This document shows, piece by piece, positions 10,440 through 21,779 of a DNA stretch of 64,000 bases. Made by a program: the position numbers and the translations under genes. Source of the DNA: Ophiobolus disseminans (taxonomy: Eukaryota; Ascomycota; Dothideomycetes; Pleosporales; Phaeosphaeriaceae); the NCBI GenBank assembly GCA_010093685.1, contig MU006251.1, forward strand, positions 152,862-216,861, in the 5' to 3' direction. The notes beneath the pieces are model-generated. The model was not told the origin of the DNA. It searched no databases and saw only the letters and a program-made list of their open reading frames with translations. Position 1 is the stretch's first letter. The number at the start of each line of letters is the position of its first letter.

Positions 10440-12480
10440 CGGGGATATATAACCCCCATTGGTCACAACTCAGCTGCAGTTCGCATTTCTTGAAAACGCC
10501 AGAGGACTGGGCTTATATCCTGCTCCTCGTCTCTGCGATCAAAATGCGCAACAATCAATGATATGTCCTGTCCCTCTCCCCCGCTCTCCGCCACCAAAAC
10601 ACCGATCAGACGATCAAATGTCTTTGCTCCGCCACCAGCTCGTTAAAATCTGCCTTCCGTCGATTCATGCGTTCACGGGTTGTATATAGCTCAATTCTAT
10701 CTGCTGGGCCTTTCTTCTCTGCATAACTCCACTGCAGTCTCTATTCTTTTCTAAAAGACCTGCAACAGAAGCTTATATCCTGTCCTTCGCTCTCCGCGAC
10801 CAAAGCACTAGTGATGAAGAAGACATGCTCTTTTCTGGCTCAGTTCGCTAAAGGCCGCCTTGCATCTATCTACTTATGCATCTGTGATTCCAAGGTTGTG
10901 TACATAACCTAAGGTCCACTAGGCTTTGCTCTGCACACAATGCAGCTGCACTTTGCTTGCATTCCTCCAAAACAAGGGGATGGATATCTCATGTATCGTG
11001 TCGCTCCTCCGCCGGGTGGCTATAAAGCGTATTCACCGAAGACATGGCTTTCCTCCCGCCTCTCGCTTCCCAAAATCGACTCTCTATCGATTCATGCTTC
11101 TACGGTTGTGTACATAACCTACCTTCTCAGCCTTCCTTCTCAGTTACAGCTCAGCTACACTTTTCATTTTTCCAAAAAGTAATTGAGCAAATGAATGGCT
11201 TGCGTCTCCTCAGGGATCAAAGTCAGCGATGATGAAGACATGTCTTCCTCCGCTTCACTTGCGTTTCTCCAAAATCGGAGAATGCACAACTAATGTCCAA
11301 CTCGATCGTGCTGCGCGACCAAATGCCTTACTAGGCGACGGTATGTCTTTCTCCGACTCAGCTCCCGAGGTCGTCAAAACCAAACGGCTTCGATTGATGT
11401 GCTTGCCCGTCTGCCTGCCCGCCTAACTATCTTGAGTCCGGAAAGGATGATTAGTGAATGCATGGAAAGCAGAAGAAGAAAGGACGGGGATGGGGCTGGG
11501 GTGTATAACTTCCCGCCAGTTCGCCTTTCTGGACCTTGACAACTCAACTGCACTTTGCTCTATTCTTCGAAATGCCAAGAAGACTGCTCGATATCCCCTT
11601 TGGTTTTCTTTGCGACTAAAATCACTGTTGGGCAAATTAATGTCTGTCTCTCGCTGTAGGGTATTGGTTTATAAAATCTTAACATCTCCGCTTTTTGTCT
11701 CTTACACATACCTACACCTCTAAGTCTTCTCCAAAACTCCTTTGAATGCACGCCATGGTGTTGGCGCTCTTCGCTGCTCCCAAAAACGAAAAACACAACG
11801 TCGATAACTCTCGGTGCTGTGTGCCGAAGATATTTAGCCAGGCTGCTGTTCTTTTCGGGCCTTGTGCATGAAGGAGGGCGGCTTATTGACATGGTGAGCC
11901 CTGAAGCCTCCATGACTAAATGCTCCCAAGGTCGTCGTTATGATGTCGAAGGTTCTCTCCCAGCCTCGGGAGAGACTCGGGTATATAACCTCTCGCCGAA
12001 CCCTTTTACATGAAACCCCTATCTTTCTTCGCCTGCAGAATAAGATACAAGCGAGTATATTAACCCTCTACTTCCTGTAAACCTTGCTTCTCTCACACTC
12101 ACACTTCTATGACTACCCCAAATGAGGTGTCTTCAGGGAAAATCCGCGTGATGCCGGAAGTACGCGTGACTCGAAAACATGGCCGCTGTACATCAAAGCG
12201 AGACAGGTGTATGTTTTGGTACATTCCAAACTTTCATGTCTCTCACACCCTCGGCCATCCACGGCTGTGACGGTGTGTGGAGAGGAGGACTGCGCTGAAT
12301 TGACTATCTGAGGTGGGCTGAGCTACATATATAGATGACCGTACATGAGCTATCCCAACTTATACTAGAGTGGATTTGGGCAAGACCCAAACCGTTACAA
12401 AATCCCCTACTTCCTGTCAGCTTTCCTCAGCCCCACAATTGTTGTGTTGGATATCTTTTCAAAAGGATGATTTTCGCCAG
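10440..12480. repeat. Diverged tandem repeat array, unit about 200-235 bp
   Basis: Related units follow one another. A TATA-like block recurs near 10443 (gatatataacc), 10678 (ggttgtatatag), 10894 and 11104 (the same 17-bp ggttgtgtacataacct), 11501 (ggtgtataac), 11659, 11980 (ggtatataacct) and 12325. About 30-60 bp downstream of most lies a block of the form cagctgcactttgc...attcttccaaaa (near 10471, 10727, 10940, 11143, 11540). Further down is tatcctg...ctctccgcgaccaaa (near 10515, 10558, 10772, 11590). Units A and C end in cgattcatgc (10662, 11087). Spacing is 216 and 210 bp for the best-kept neighbours. No protein-coding frame follows the array. The copies are old and of variable length; I cannot name the element. 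Confidence 0.7.
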
Positions 12481-13260
12481 CTCATGTTGCGTCTCTCCGA
12501 AAGCTCCCGTCAGTCTATCATAGGTATAATTTTCCGTTCTACAAATCCTTCGTTGCGACAGCGCATGGATCGATTGATTCTTTTGAACCCGAAAAGTCGA
12601 TTATCACGGTCCCCGAAAATTGAAGAGCTGTAGTTGTGAAAATTTCGAAAAAAGGCATACCTTGCGCCACGACATGGTTGTGCGAAAGCGCCAGCCCATG
12701 AGGGAAGTGTATGAATCCTCTGCCTCGCGCCACCGCTTTTAATTTCTGATAACGCTTCGCCTGAAAGATCTGATCAAACGCGCTGACCCCGTCCTCCGGT
12801 GCGTCTCGAAATACCAAAAATGCTGACTGATGTGCTTCTGGCTCGACAAAATGAAAGCCAACCTCGAACATGCTTCTCCGCCTCTCGCCTAAGCTTTTAG
12901 GCAAATCCATACATGACATGCGTGAAGCGCTAGAGAGGGTTCCTCAAGAGGTCAATGCGCTCCACCATCATCGTGGGTAGTTTGGCGCAGAGCTCATTTA
13001 GTGCTTAAGCTCCCAGAGTCCCCGCCGACTTTCTTTCTTTCTTTTGACATGAATAAAATCCTTCGGTGCCGTTGTCGAAAGAAACACGTGCGTCCGCCTG
13101 ATGATCTGTTTGCCTGTCGCCTTTTCGAAAACAAGAAATCATCCACCTTTCCCATGTGGCGTTTTGACACTGTCCAAAGCCGACAGTCATTAAACGAATC
13201 GCAGTCTTAGTCTGTAATGTGCAGTGAACACGTTGTTACCCAAGCCCGACTGAACAGATC
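12481..13260. other. Intergenic region beyond the repeat array
   Basis: No supported gene. A 126-codon open frame lies on the minus strand but has no recognisable product. Short phrases resemble the neighbouring array (gcctctcgcct, ttttcgaaaa), so worn repeat units may extend into it. The last part is the 3' flank of the minus-strand hydrolase gene. Confidence 0.4.
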
Positions 13261-15324
13261 TCAATCCGATGAGTCGACGTGGACCCTGATCCTTCCCAGA
13301 TTTTGGATCCTCGCGTACAGCGCTTCTGCACCACCTTCGGTCTGGCTCGTCACTCTGACCACTACGAGATACTCCCCAGGTTGCTCGTAAGTGAAACTGG
13401 CCTGGAGAGTGACGGCATCTGTGGGCTCAACAACCTCTTCCATAACGAAATCCCCTCTTCCGCGGAAGTCCCACTCCAAGGCAACAATTTTCCCATTCCC
13501 TGGTGGAGTACTGGTAACTGCCGTGAAGGAGACTTCTTCTCCTGCGGCGATGTGCGAGGTGCTGCTATTTGAGAAGCTGAGTTCCACAGTGGGCTGTATG
13601 CCTCCACGACGATGTGCCTCGACCGGTAAAATTATGTCGTTATCTGCTGTGAGCGTATAATTGGAGGTGGCAGGTGGCGCAACCCCGAACTCGACCCATT
13701 GACTCAGATCTCTGAGGGCCTGTTGGTACATGCTCTCAAATCCGACCAATAGGGCAGTATTAGCCGGCTGGGTATATTCGTGGGCAGCGTGATCATTGTA
13801 CCACAGCCGGTAATTGTCATCAAATGATTCTCCGAGGCTTTGTTGGACCTGTAATTTGTACCAATGCGCCCACCACGATAGCGAATGTTGATCTAGCAGG
13901 CTCTGAATGACAATCATTTTGCCGGTGATAAGACCTGAATGGTTCGCGCCACCAGCAGCTCCTTGAGCAAGAGCCTTGGCCCAGTAGGTGCGCTGTGGAT
14001 ATACTGAGGATCCGTTTGCCGTGCGGAATTGGTCGAAGCCGATGTAGCCTCGATCTTCCGATAGGGTCGGCACTTGGTACCTATACCACGCGTGGAGTGC
14101 TATCGTCTCCTTGTTCATGATATGGAGGTTCGTGTTTGGCTGGATTCGAGAGTATAAGGTGGCGTCGTTCGATTGATTCTCCGGGACATCGAACCTCGCT
14201 GTGAGTGTTGTGTGATTGTATCGACCGGCAAGAATCCCCAAGTTGGTGCCATTCTCTGCGGATATGGTGAATCGGTATCCAAGATCATCCCAGTTGAGAT
14301 CAAACGCCTTGGAACCTGGTATATCGCTCAAGGTGACTGCAACAGGCACGCCTGCATCATCGCGCTCGACGTTCACCACAGTACCGTTGAACTCGCTCAC
14401 AGCGCTTCGCAAGAGATCACCCAGAGGGCTCAGCTCAGAACCTAGGTAACCTTCTTTAGTCCAGAAGTCTTCCACGTAAGATGGGTCTACGCTGATGAAA
14501 GTCTGCTGCATTTGCGCCAGCATCGTTCGGTCGACCGTGTAGTAGAAGTCTTCCAGAGTTGTACCGGACAAACCTAGCTGAACACCTTCGCGCAAGATAT
14601 CTTTCTGGACATTGTTGAGGCTCGCATACGGATCTCCACTGCCGCCGGGTCTGATGGCATCCTCGATTTCCCTGCTCTTATTCTGCAACACGAGGCCCAT
14701 AAGAGGGCGGAACGTATGCGTTATTCCGATCGAAGCAGGAATAGCCTGCACAATGGGGACTCCGCCATCCCACACCCCAATAGTATTTTCCATAGCTCCG
14801 ATCACCTGCAGAGAACCTCCGCTCGCACCGTAAATATACCCGAAGATACGATCATCGTCTTTAAGACCATAGTACTGTGTTGCTACTACTCTGGAGAACT
14901 TTGCCGATGCAGCTTCCGCGCGGTAGCCCTGTGTACCAGTAATTTGAATGACATAGGCGCCACTGTCGAGTCCAAACCCAATAGTCGTGTCGTCCGCACC
15001 GTCGTCTTGGGTCGGGTACATGAATTGGAAGAAACGACCGGCCCATTTACTCTCAGATGATGAGTCTCGGAGCGGGTAGTGAAAGTTGAAGCGGATAGTG
15101 GTGTTCTCGAAGTGGCCAGTGAGTTTAAAATGGGGCACAGGATGTGATTCGTTCGATCGATTGTCGATGATTGGCGTGTGGTAGTCAGGATCTATGCAAT
15201 CTGAAGTGATGAAAAGGCCATCTTGGGGTTCACCGAGCGGCTGACAGGTGGGCGTAGATTGGTTCTGAGCATGGACAACGAAAGCTAATCTGCAAAGAGC
15301 GAGTGGTAGTGTTCGAAATAGCAT
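13261..15324 (-). CDS. Secreted alpha/beta-hydrolase-like protein with C-terminal PKD-like domain
   Basis: Single exon, 687 residues, ATG at 15324. A signal peptide is clear (MLFRTLPLALCRLAFVVHA, cleavage about residue 19), so the product should be secreted. Many N-x-S/T sites (for example NQST, NRSNES, ENTT, FNGT, YNHT) suggest glycosylation. Residues 166-170 are GASGG, a nucleophile-elbow motif with Ser168 as candidate catalytic Ser, following YYGLKDDDRIFGYIY; an Asp/His-rich stretch (YNDHAAHEY) late in the core could supply the rest of a triad. Residues about 590-685 resemble a PKD/Ig-like beta sandwich (EEVSFTAVTST, ALEWDFRGRGDF, EQPGEYLVVVRVTS). Substrate unknown: tannase/feruloyl-esterase relatives or peptidase-like hydrolases are candidates. 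A TATA-like sequence lies 59 bp upstream. Confidence 0.75.
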   Translation of the reverse strand: MLFRTLPLALCRLAFVVHAQNQSTPTCQPLGEPQDGLFITSDCIDPDYHTPIIDNRSNESHPVPHFKLTGHFENTTIRFNFHYPLRDSSSESKWAGRFFQFMYPTQDDGADDTTIGFGLDSGAYVIQITGTQGYRAEAASAKFSRVVATQYYGLKDDDRIFGYIYGASGGSLQVIGAMENTIGVWDGGVPIVQAIPASIGITHTFRPLMGLVLQNKSREIEDAIRPGGSGDPYASLNNVQKDILREGVQLGLSGTTLEDFYYTVDRTMLAQMQQTFISVDPSYVEDFWTKEGYLGSELSPLGDLLRSAVSEFNGTVVNVERDDAGVPVAVTLSDIPGSKAFDLNWDDLGYRFTISAENGTNLGILAGRYNHTTLTARFDVPENQSNDATLYSRIQPNTNLHIMNKETIALHAWYRYQVPTLSEDRGYIGFDQFRTANGSSVYPQRTYWAKALAQGAAGGANHSGLITGKMIVIQSLLDQHSLSWWAHWYKLQVQQSLGESFDDNYRLWYNDHAAHEYTQPANTALLVGFESMYQQALRDLSQWVEFGVAPPATSNYTLTADNDIILPVEAHRRGGIQPTVELSFSNSSTSHIAAGEEVSFTAVTSTPPGNGKIVALEWDFRGRGDFVMEEVVEPTDAVTLQASFTYEQPGEYLVVVRVTSQTEGGAEALYARIQNLGRIRVHVDSSD

Positions 15325-15382
15325 CTCGTGATGAAGCCGTGGTCTGCGAAGTACGTGGACACTAAATGAGTGATGAGGGAGA

Positions 15383-15391
15383 CTTATATGG
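15383..15391 (-). promoter_or_regulatory. Putative TATA box of the secreted hydrolase gene
   Basis: On the minus strand the sequence ccatataag lies about 59-67 bp ahead of the ATG at 15324, the only strong TATA-like match in this flank. Assignment rests on position and sequence alone. Confidence 0.5.
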
Positions 15392-16636
15392 CCCTGAGAT
15401 TGGAGGTCAATTTACTGACACTCAACACGCGTGGCTGTGCACTAGGGCGGATAAGAGCGTAATCGTTCCGAATACGCGCTGGTACCCACATCTCTTGGCT
15501 CGACCAGGAAACCTGGAAAGGGAGGCTTCCGAAAGCGACAAATAGGAACACGATTAGCTAGATTTGACTTTCCGGGACCATGTCGTCGGCTTTGTTAGAT
15601 AAGTGCGACGATGATGAACACCACTCCGAGGTTCGGCAAGCGGATTTCCGGCATTGACGTCGCTCAACGAGTTTCCCAGTCCTCAATTTTTTTCTTAGTT
15701 GATTAATACGGGTGTATATTCGGTAGCCACTAACACGTAACATGTACGTGGAAACAAGACGTGGCGACATCTTGGTCAATGGTACCTGTGTATTCGTCAT
15801 CCCTAGATACGGCCACGCCGTCTGATCAGTTATAGCAGTAGGTGGTCCTTGAGACCATCGCATCATCTAACAAGGTAGCTCATATCCAGTTTCAGATGTC
15901 TTGTTGTTGCCAACACGCAGCGCTAACCAACGAGATCCTGAGGCTCGCGGGTGCGATCGACCACGAGAATGCTTGGCAGGAAGAAAAGTAGGCACGCCAC
16001 GGCTACCGGCAGTATTAAACCCACGATCTGTCAAGTATAAGTCAACAGCCATCAGTAGAGAACGCGTGCAGCTCTGTATGTAGCCTCCTTTTCAAATCGC
16101 CGCGTTGTCTGACAGGTCCGGAAAGCTGGAGTAAATCGCGCGGGGCGGGCACGCCATCTGGAACTGCACCCCGAAATGACTCCATAACCAAAATTATTGG
16201 TTGAGGCTAGGATCTTTTCGTTTTACTTGGTTTGCAACGTTGTTCCTTTAGCTTACATGCGCACTCTTGAGTTGGGAAGTTGCATGTTCTGGAGCGAAGA
16301 AGTCCAAAGACTGATAACGGTAAGTCGAGAGCAGTCCTTTCTCGTGGAGCGTCACATCGGATTAGACCAGCTCTCACCGGCTATGGCGTAAGCATATCAG
16401 CTCATTGAATATACCATGTTTGAAGAATTGCCTAGCTGCTGACTGAGTTTCGACGGCAAGCTTTGATCACTGATAAGACGCAGGGGCATTGGGAAAGACC
16501 GCCGAATTTGACCAAGGGAGGTAATGCAGAGAGCTGTTGGCGTATTTGCATCTAGTAGAAGCGCCAACTTATTGCTCAAAAGACGGACCGTGTGCTATAC
16601 TTGCATTCGCATTCTGTTTAGAATGGCTGCGCCATG
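15392..16636. other. Intergenic region, no gene recognised
   Basis: About 1.2 kb between the hydrolase promoter and the 3' end of Trs120. Only short overlapping open frames are present, without recognisable domains or splice-joined homology. Confidence 0.5.
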
Positions 16637-19600
16637 TTAGGCATCCGCTCTTCTCGCCACGATCGTACATGGTTCTCGCATATACCACGTCCGTAATTTC
16701 GGTTCGCCCAAAATATCGCCCTGCAACAGACTTTGCGTGTCGCTTCTCGCTCGTTTTCCATCCTCCCCAGTAACATCCAGCACTTCCAGCTCATCTATGG
16801 TTGCGCCAACTTCAAATATACCACTACATAGCGCCACTATACCTAGTTCATGCTGGCATGCTTCTCCGGAGTTGAGAAGGGGAAGCTTGCGCTGCAATGT
16901 GCCGGTCCATGAAAAGCGCTTGTCGAGATCGAGCGCAATATTGTGAGGGAGGTTTGCAACATATGGTTGCAGTCGAAGTAAGGGCGAGATAGGCCTCGAG
17001 CTGCGGTTGTAAATCGTCGTTCGAAGCGTGCAGAACTCGTCGATCGGGAGCTCAAATTTGGCGGGACCGAGCTGACGCACAAGGTCATTTTCCCCATCAG
17101 CAGCGAAGTCGGGTACAACAGATGTCTCAATCCTGAGGTCATCTAGTTTGATGGACTCAACCATGCGCGGGGAAAGTCGGATGCCGCGGAGCTCTAGGCC
17201 ACCATGTCTACCATTACCTTCCTCTCTCCATGTTCCCCGCACGAGTTTCAAAAGCTCTTGACGGTACCAAAATGCCTCCCTGGTAGCGCGTTCTGTTTCG
17301 GGAGAGATCTTGCTTGCGCTCACAACGAATTGCCGTTGATTCGCCGGATTTAAAGAGGGTATTACTGCATGGGCATCCTTCAGGTAAAGTTTTGGTAAGA
17401 CCAAGGCTATCCGATTGACGTGGCCTGGCTGGATGACCTCATGAATTGCATGTGATTCAGTCTCGGAGGCTACTTCGTCGCTATCGTTTGGAGCATTAGA
17501 GAGAAGCTGCAAAGATATGGACAGTGGATTTGGCCAGGAGTTCCGAAGGTCCAGTAAAAGCATGCAATATTCGTTGTCACTACTATCCTCCGTCGTGTGC
17601 GGTACTAGTGACGACAAATAAGTGTTATCATTTCCATCTGAGTGTTTGTTGTATGTGCAGTTGCTCGAGAGTGGTACGATGTCCGGTCGCTGCAGTTGCA
17701 CGCTGGCGTTGACCGTGATGGAAATGGGGACGGAGACCTGTCGGGTGAAGAACATGTCATCCACCTCCGACCGCCGCTTGCCTAGGTTGCCATAATTTAT
17801 CTGGATGATAGCGTCCGTCAGTCGCGTGCGGCCAACAACCTCGATCTTGAAGCTCATCTTCTCACCAGGCTGTACACGAATCGACTCTTCCTCCGCATCC
17901 TTACACCACCGTAGTGAGGGGTGGTGCGCGAGCTGAATCTCAAGCTCATGCAGTTCAGCGGCTGAAAGATCCTTGTTGGTGGTGGCAGCTTGGATAGCTG
18001 CCGTTGCAGAGTCTTGAAAGGTGATGTGCACAAAGTCGACGGCCGTTGTTTGGGACGTGTTCTTGACGGTAAGGATGAATTGTTTCTTTTCGCCCTCAAG
18101 CACCATCAGGGAAGACTGTGGTAGGGAGACGTCCGTGATGATGATGACTGGCTGATCAGATATGACGGTGAATATCAGTGACTCCGGCTGAGGCTCAGCT
18201 CCCTTCGTTGAAGCGGTCAAGGGTACGACAGCCGATGATGGCCGAGAGGTTGGCGCACCCAAACACGCCTTGAGACCTGTTCTCTTCATCTTTGACTCTC
18301 TTGTTGGTTTCCACGGCTCCGGAAATATTGGGAAGAGTCGCTCCCGGCAACCAATGACCTTGATCAAACAGCCAATAATTTTGATGGATCCCGAGGACTG
18401 GGCCACTCCGGCTATCTGAAACTTTTGTGTTCTATATGGTCCTAGAAAGAAATGTTTCTCCACGGCGACAAACTCCACGCCCTCCGAGGCGATACGCAAC
18501 GAGTCGACTTCAAGCTCGAAATCATACGGATTTTGGAGGGCTATGACAAATCGGTATTCCTCGTTGGCGACGAGGATAGTCTCCACGACGTTACTTTGGG
18601 GCTTCTTGACCCATGGATTGTGGAGAAATGGGCCGTTCGCGCTTGGAGATGTTAATTTGAGTTCCGCTGGACGATGATGTGTAAGGCGCAGCGCAACAGG
18701 CTCTTCCAATATAAACAGCCCGCGAACTAGAAAGTCGTCCCAATAGTCGGTCTCGTTATATTGCAGGCCAAGCTTGGTTGCTGCAGCCACTGTTCGTGAG
18801 ATGTTGGAAAATAGTTTGACCTGTTCATCCCTAGGGAGCGATACGAATACATCAGTACTGTTCGGTCTAGGTGCAGTACCTGGTCCAGCCATCCGCAACA
18901 ACAGCGCCGTGAAATGGAGGACTCCATTGAAGTCCGGGAGCGCTTCGCAAAAGTTCAGGCACATGCGGAGTATCTCAAGCTTCAGCCCGACACTACCAAA
19001 TGCGCGCAATGATGACGTCTTGATAATGTCTGAAATGACGCTTTCACTCGTCTCGGTGTTTGACGAGCCATCAGGTCCAAGACCAGGAGGGACGGAGCCG
19101 TTCGGGCGAGATATTAATGCTTTCGAGGCGGGTATGCCATAGATACGCCCAAGAAGCCCGAGAAACTCGTCGATACCATTCTCGACTTGACCTTCCCCTA
19201 AATTGAGGGCGCCGGCGCTGGAAGCTCCGCCGCTCACCATGTTGAGCACCGCAAGGCCTGCAGCTGGATGCACTCCCATCTCTGCAGCACCAATTTTCCT
19301 GGCCTGCACGAGACCTGGAATGAGCGACAAGATGAAATCTTTTATGATGATGGCTTTCTTCCTTTGTAGACCAAGGGATGAGAGTACCGAAGCAATGCCA
19401 GCGAGCACGACTACGCGATCAGTAGGATTGATTCCCGACGTTTCAACCGGGCCGGGTAGTGCGCGAAAGATCATAGAAGCAATGTCGTTCCTTGTAGGAT
19501 GAACGCTCAATCGCGGTACCGACAATCTAGGCTTTTCTCGGTACGGTGTGTTGATCACAAGATGTTGCAGCGTGTCCTCGTCCATGTATCCACCAGACAG

Positions 19601-21220
19601 GTTCATGGAAGCGAGCAACTTGGAGAATCGAATGACGCATTCTGAAAAAGCCAGAGGTGGTAGTGACTCACCGACGAAGTTTGCAGCCCGGGTGTATAGG
19701 TTCAATATCATGTTGATCAAGTCGGGAAGAAGAGCATTCAGTCTTTCGAGCGCAGCTTCGTGATTCGATGTCCGGCCCGGCGCAGAGACGTCTGCGACGC
19801 TATTTGATGGCGTATGCTGAGGCGATAACGACCCAGCACCCTTGTCAGATATCGGATAGCACAACGACGGTATCTAATGGCGTTAATTAGTCTTTTGACA
19901 CTACGCTGGCGTACTCACCTGAAAGTCCATGCCTGACCACGCAAAAAGAAGCAGACAAACCATAATATGCTCGAGCGCTTTGGCGTGCCAGAGATGGTCG
20001 CTAAAAGCACGTGCTCGAGTTGCACCTTCGGTTAGCTCTCTTATGGCCTCATGCCATTGCCCAGCACACATGTACAACGTGCCCACCACAATACTTATCC
20101 GACCACGGCCCTTGTTGCGTGCACGTTCTCCCACTCCGCCTGAGCCAAAGCCGTGTATAGATACACGGTCAGAAGCACTGTCCTTGGTGGCGGTATTTGG
20201 TCTAGATGAACTGCTGGTTGTTGGTTGGGGCGCATTCGCTGCGTTGACGCCGGAGATCTCGTCGAAAGTAGTGGGCGGCGCATGGGTCCCTTGCGCGGAT
20301 GACAATCCGGCCCGCATGTCCTCTATTGTTGAGGGCCCTCCTGCTGTCGATGACGATACCGGCATTGACATTCGATGCATCTCCTTTTGTGCACCAGGCT
20401 GAGGTGACTCAGGCCTGCTCGAATTTGGAGTCTGCGAGTTCCGTCTTGACTGCGTTGTCGTATGATCCGAATTTGCCCATGAAGGTGTGTTGGCCGATGA
20501 CCCACTTTGCGCCGCTGGGGATGCAACGGTCGGCAAAGCCTGTATTGATCTTGCCAACGTTGTCATTTCTGCGAGAAGTGTTGCTGTTAAATCACACATG
20601 ATAGTCTTCATGGTCGTTGTCTTCAGCAGTGATGCGGGAGGAATGAAGATTGTTTCTGGCGGCAAAAGCGGATGCGGAGCTTGTGCCTCAATGTCAAACA
20701 TCATCAGACTATGCAAATAAGACCTCGAAAACTGCTCCCTGAGGTCTGATATGGCGTCTTGAATCTCATCCACGCCATCTTGCCGAGCGTGTGCGTTCCC
20801 TGGCGGTGTGAGTTGGCCGCCGTTGGATGCACGTGACTCGCTCAGCCACGGATATTCTGCGGCATCGCCAATGCCAATGATAAGAAGAGGCTCCCGGAAC
20901 TGTTCAAATGGCGAAAGAGACAGATGGGATGCTGAGGGAAGTGATGTTGAGAGGTCATACAACAGTGTTCCATTTGGAAATGCCAAGGGGGAAAACATAT
21001 CTGTGACGTGCCAAGATTAGCAAATGGGGCCTCGCAATAGATTTCAGTCCATACTCCTGTCAGGCCTAGGGTCAGGACTAATGTCGCCCAATCGAACGGA
21101 CGACTCATTCTGTAGCAACGCGACGAAGGCAAGAAAGCGCGAGCGTCTTATGCGACCAATGGGTAGGAGTAGAGTCTTAATACGGGCGACCGCGATCGGT
21201 GAAAGCGGATCGAGTGCCAT
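16637..21220 (-). CDS. TRAPP II complex subunit Trs120 (HypA/TRAPPC9 family)
   Basis: Trs120 is a TRAPP II subunit that acts with Rab GTPases at the late Golgi; its Aspergillus nidulans orthologue HypA is needed for hyphal morphogenesis. Three exons, 21220-21055, 21000-19919 and 19873-16637, with introns 21054-21001 (gtatgg...gtcacag) and 19918-19874 (gtgagt...cattag). The joined frame is 1,494 residues, about the family length. The N-terminus begins MALDPLSPIAVARIKTLLLP, and the first splice gives RNMFSPLAFPNG, a conserved stretch. A Ser/Thr/Pro-rich segment (residues about 220-320) is probably disordered. The middle keeps family landmarks such as RFVIALQNPYDFELEVDSL and LFPIFPEPWKPTRESKMK, followed by Ig-like beta domains. 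It diverges from the sacsin-like gene across about 560 bp. Confidence 0.93.
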
Positions 21221-21779
21221 CGCCTCATCGGGAACTAATGGGTTGTGCAGGCCGCGAGGGCTGGGTCCTATGCTGTCGTGACGGGTGAATTATGTGGAAT
21301 ATGGATGCGGTGAGCAGTCGAATGGGCAACGCATGCATGGTGTTGTTGGCCGACTATCGATAAGGATGTGGCGCATTGACGTTTGTTCCTAGGTTGCGCG
21401 TCCCGTTCCGCGCCTTCAGCTTCTCGCTGTTTCACCTTTCCACTTCAACATCCCCTTTCCTTCGTGCTTGGCGCTTGTATAGACTGGAGTCACTGGACCC
21501 TGCTTCTTCTTGAAGGAGATTCTCCGCTGTTCTGGGAACTTCCACAGCCTCGCCACTCAACTCAACGCACATAATCTGCGCCACTCCAGGCGGCCACCAC
21601 CTCGTTTTAGTGGTACCTCCCAAATTCTTCAACATTCTGCTCTACATAATTTTTACACTCGCCTAATCCCAGGCTGGCCCTGAAAACCCATACCCCGAGG
21701 TTAGGACTACAAACATACAGGCCTAGGCTGACGCCCGAAATCCAAAGCCGATCGAAGCAACCCGAACTCGCTTTTCATC
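21221..21779. other. Divergent promoter region between Trs120 and the sacsin-like gene
   Basis: 559 bp separating two outward-facing genes. It is moderately pyrimidine-rich on the plus strand toward 21780. No TATA box is obvious, as expected for housekeeping genes. Nothing else was seen. Confidence 0.5.

Noticed and set aside
10800..11260. gtgatgaag and gatgatgaag as snoRNA C boxes in the repeat array
   Set aside because: No matching CTGA D box or terminal stem was found at the proper spacing.
12539..12919. 126-codon minus-strand open frame in the gene-free stretch
   Set aside because: No recognisable product, no splice-joined extension, and it lies in sequence resembling the repeat array.
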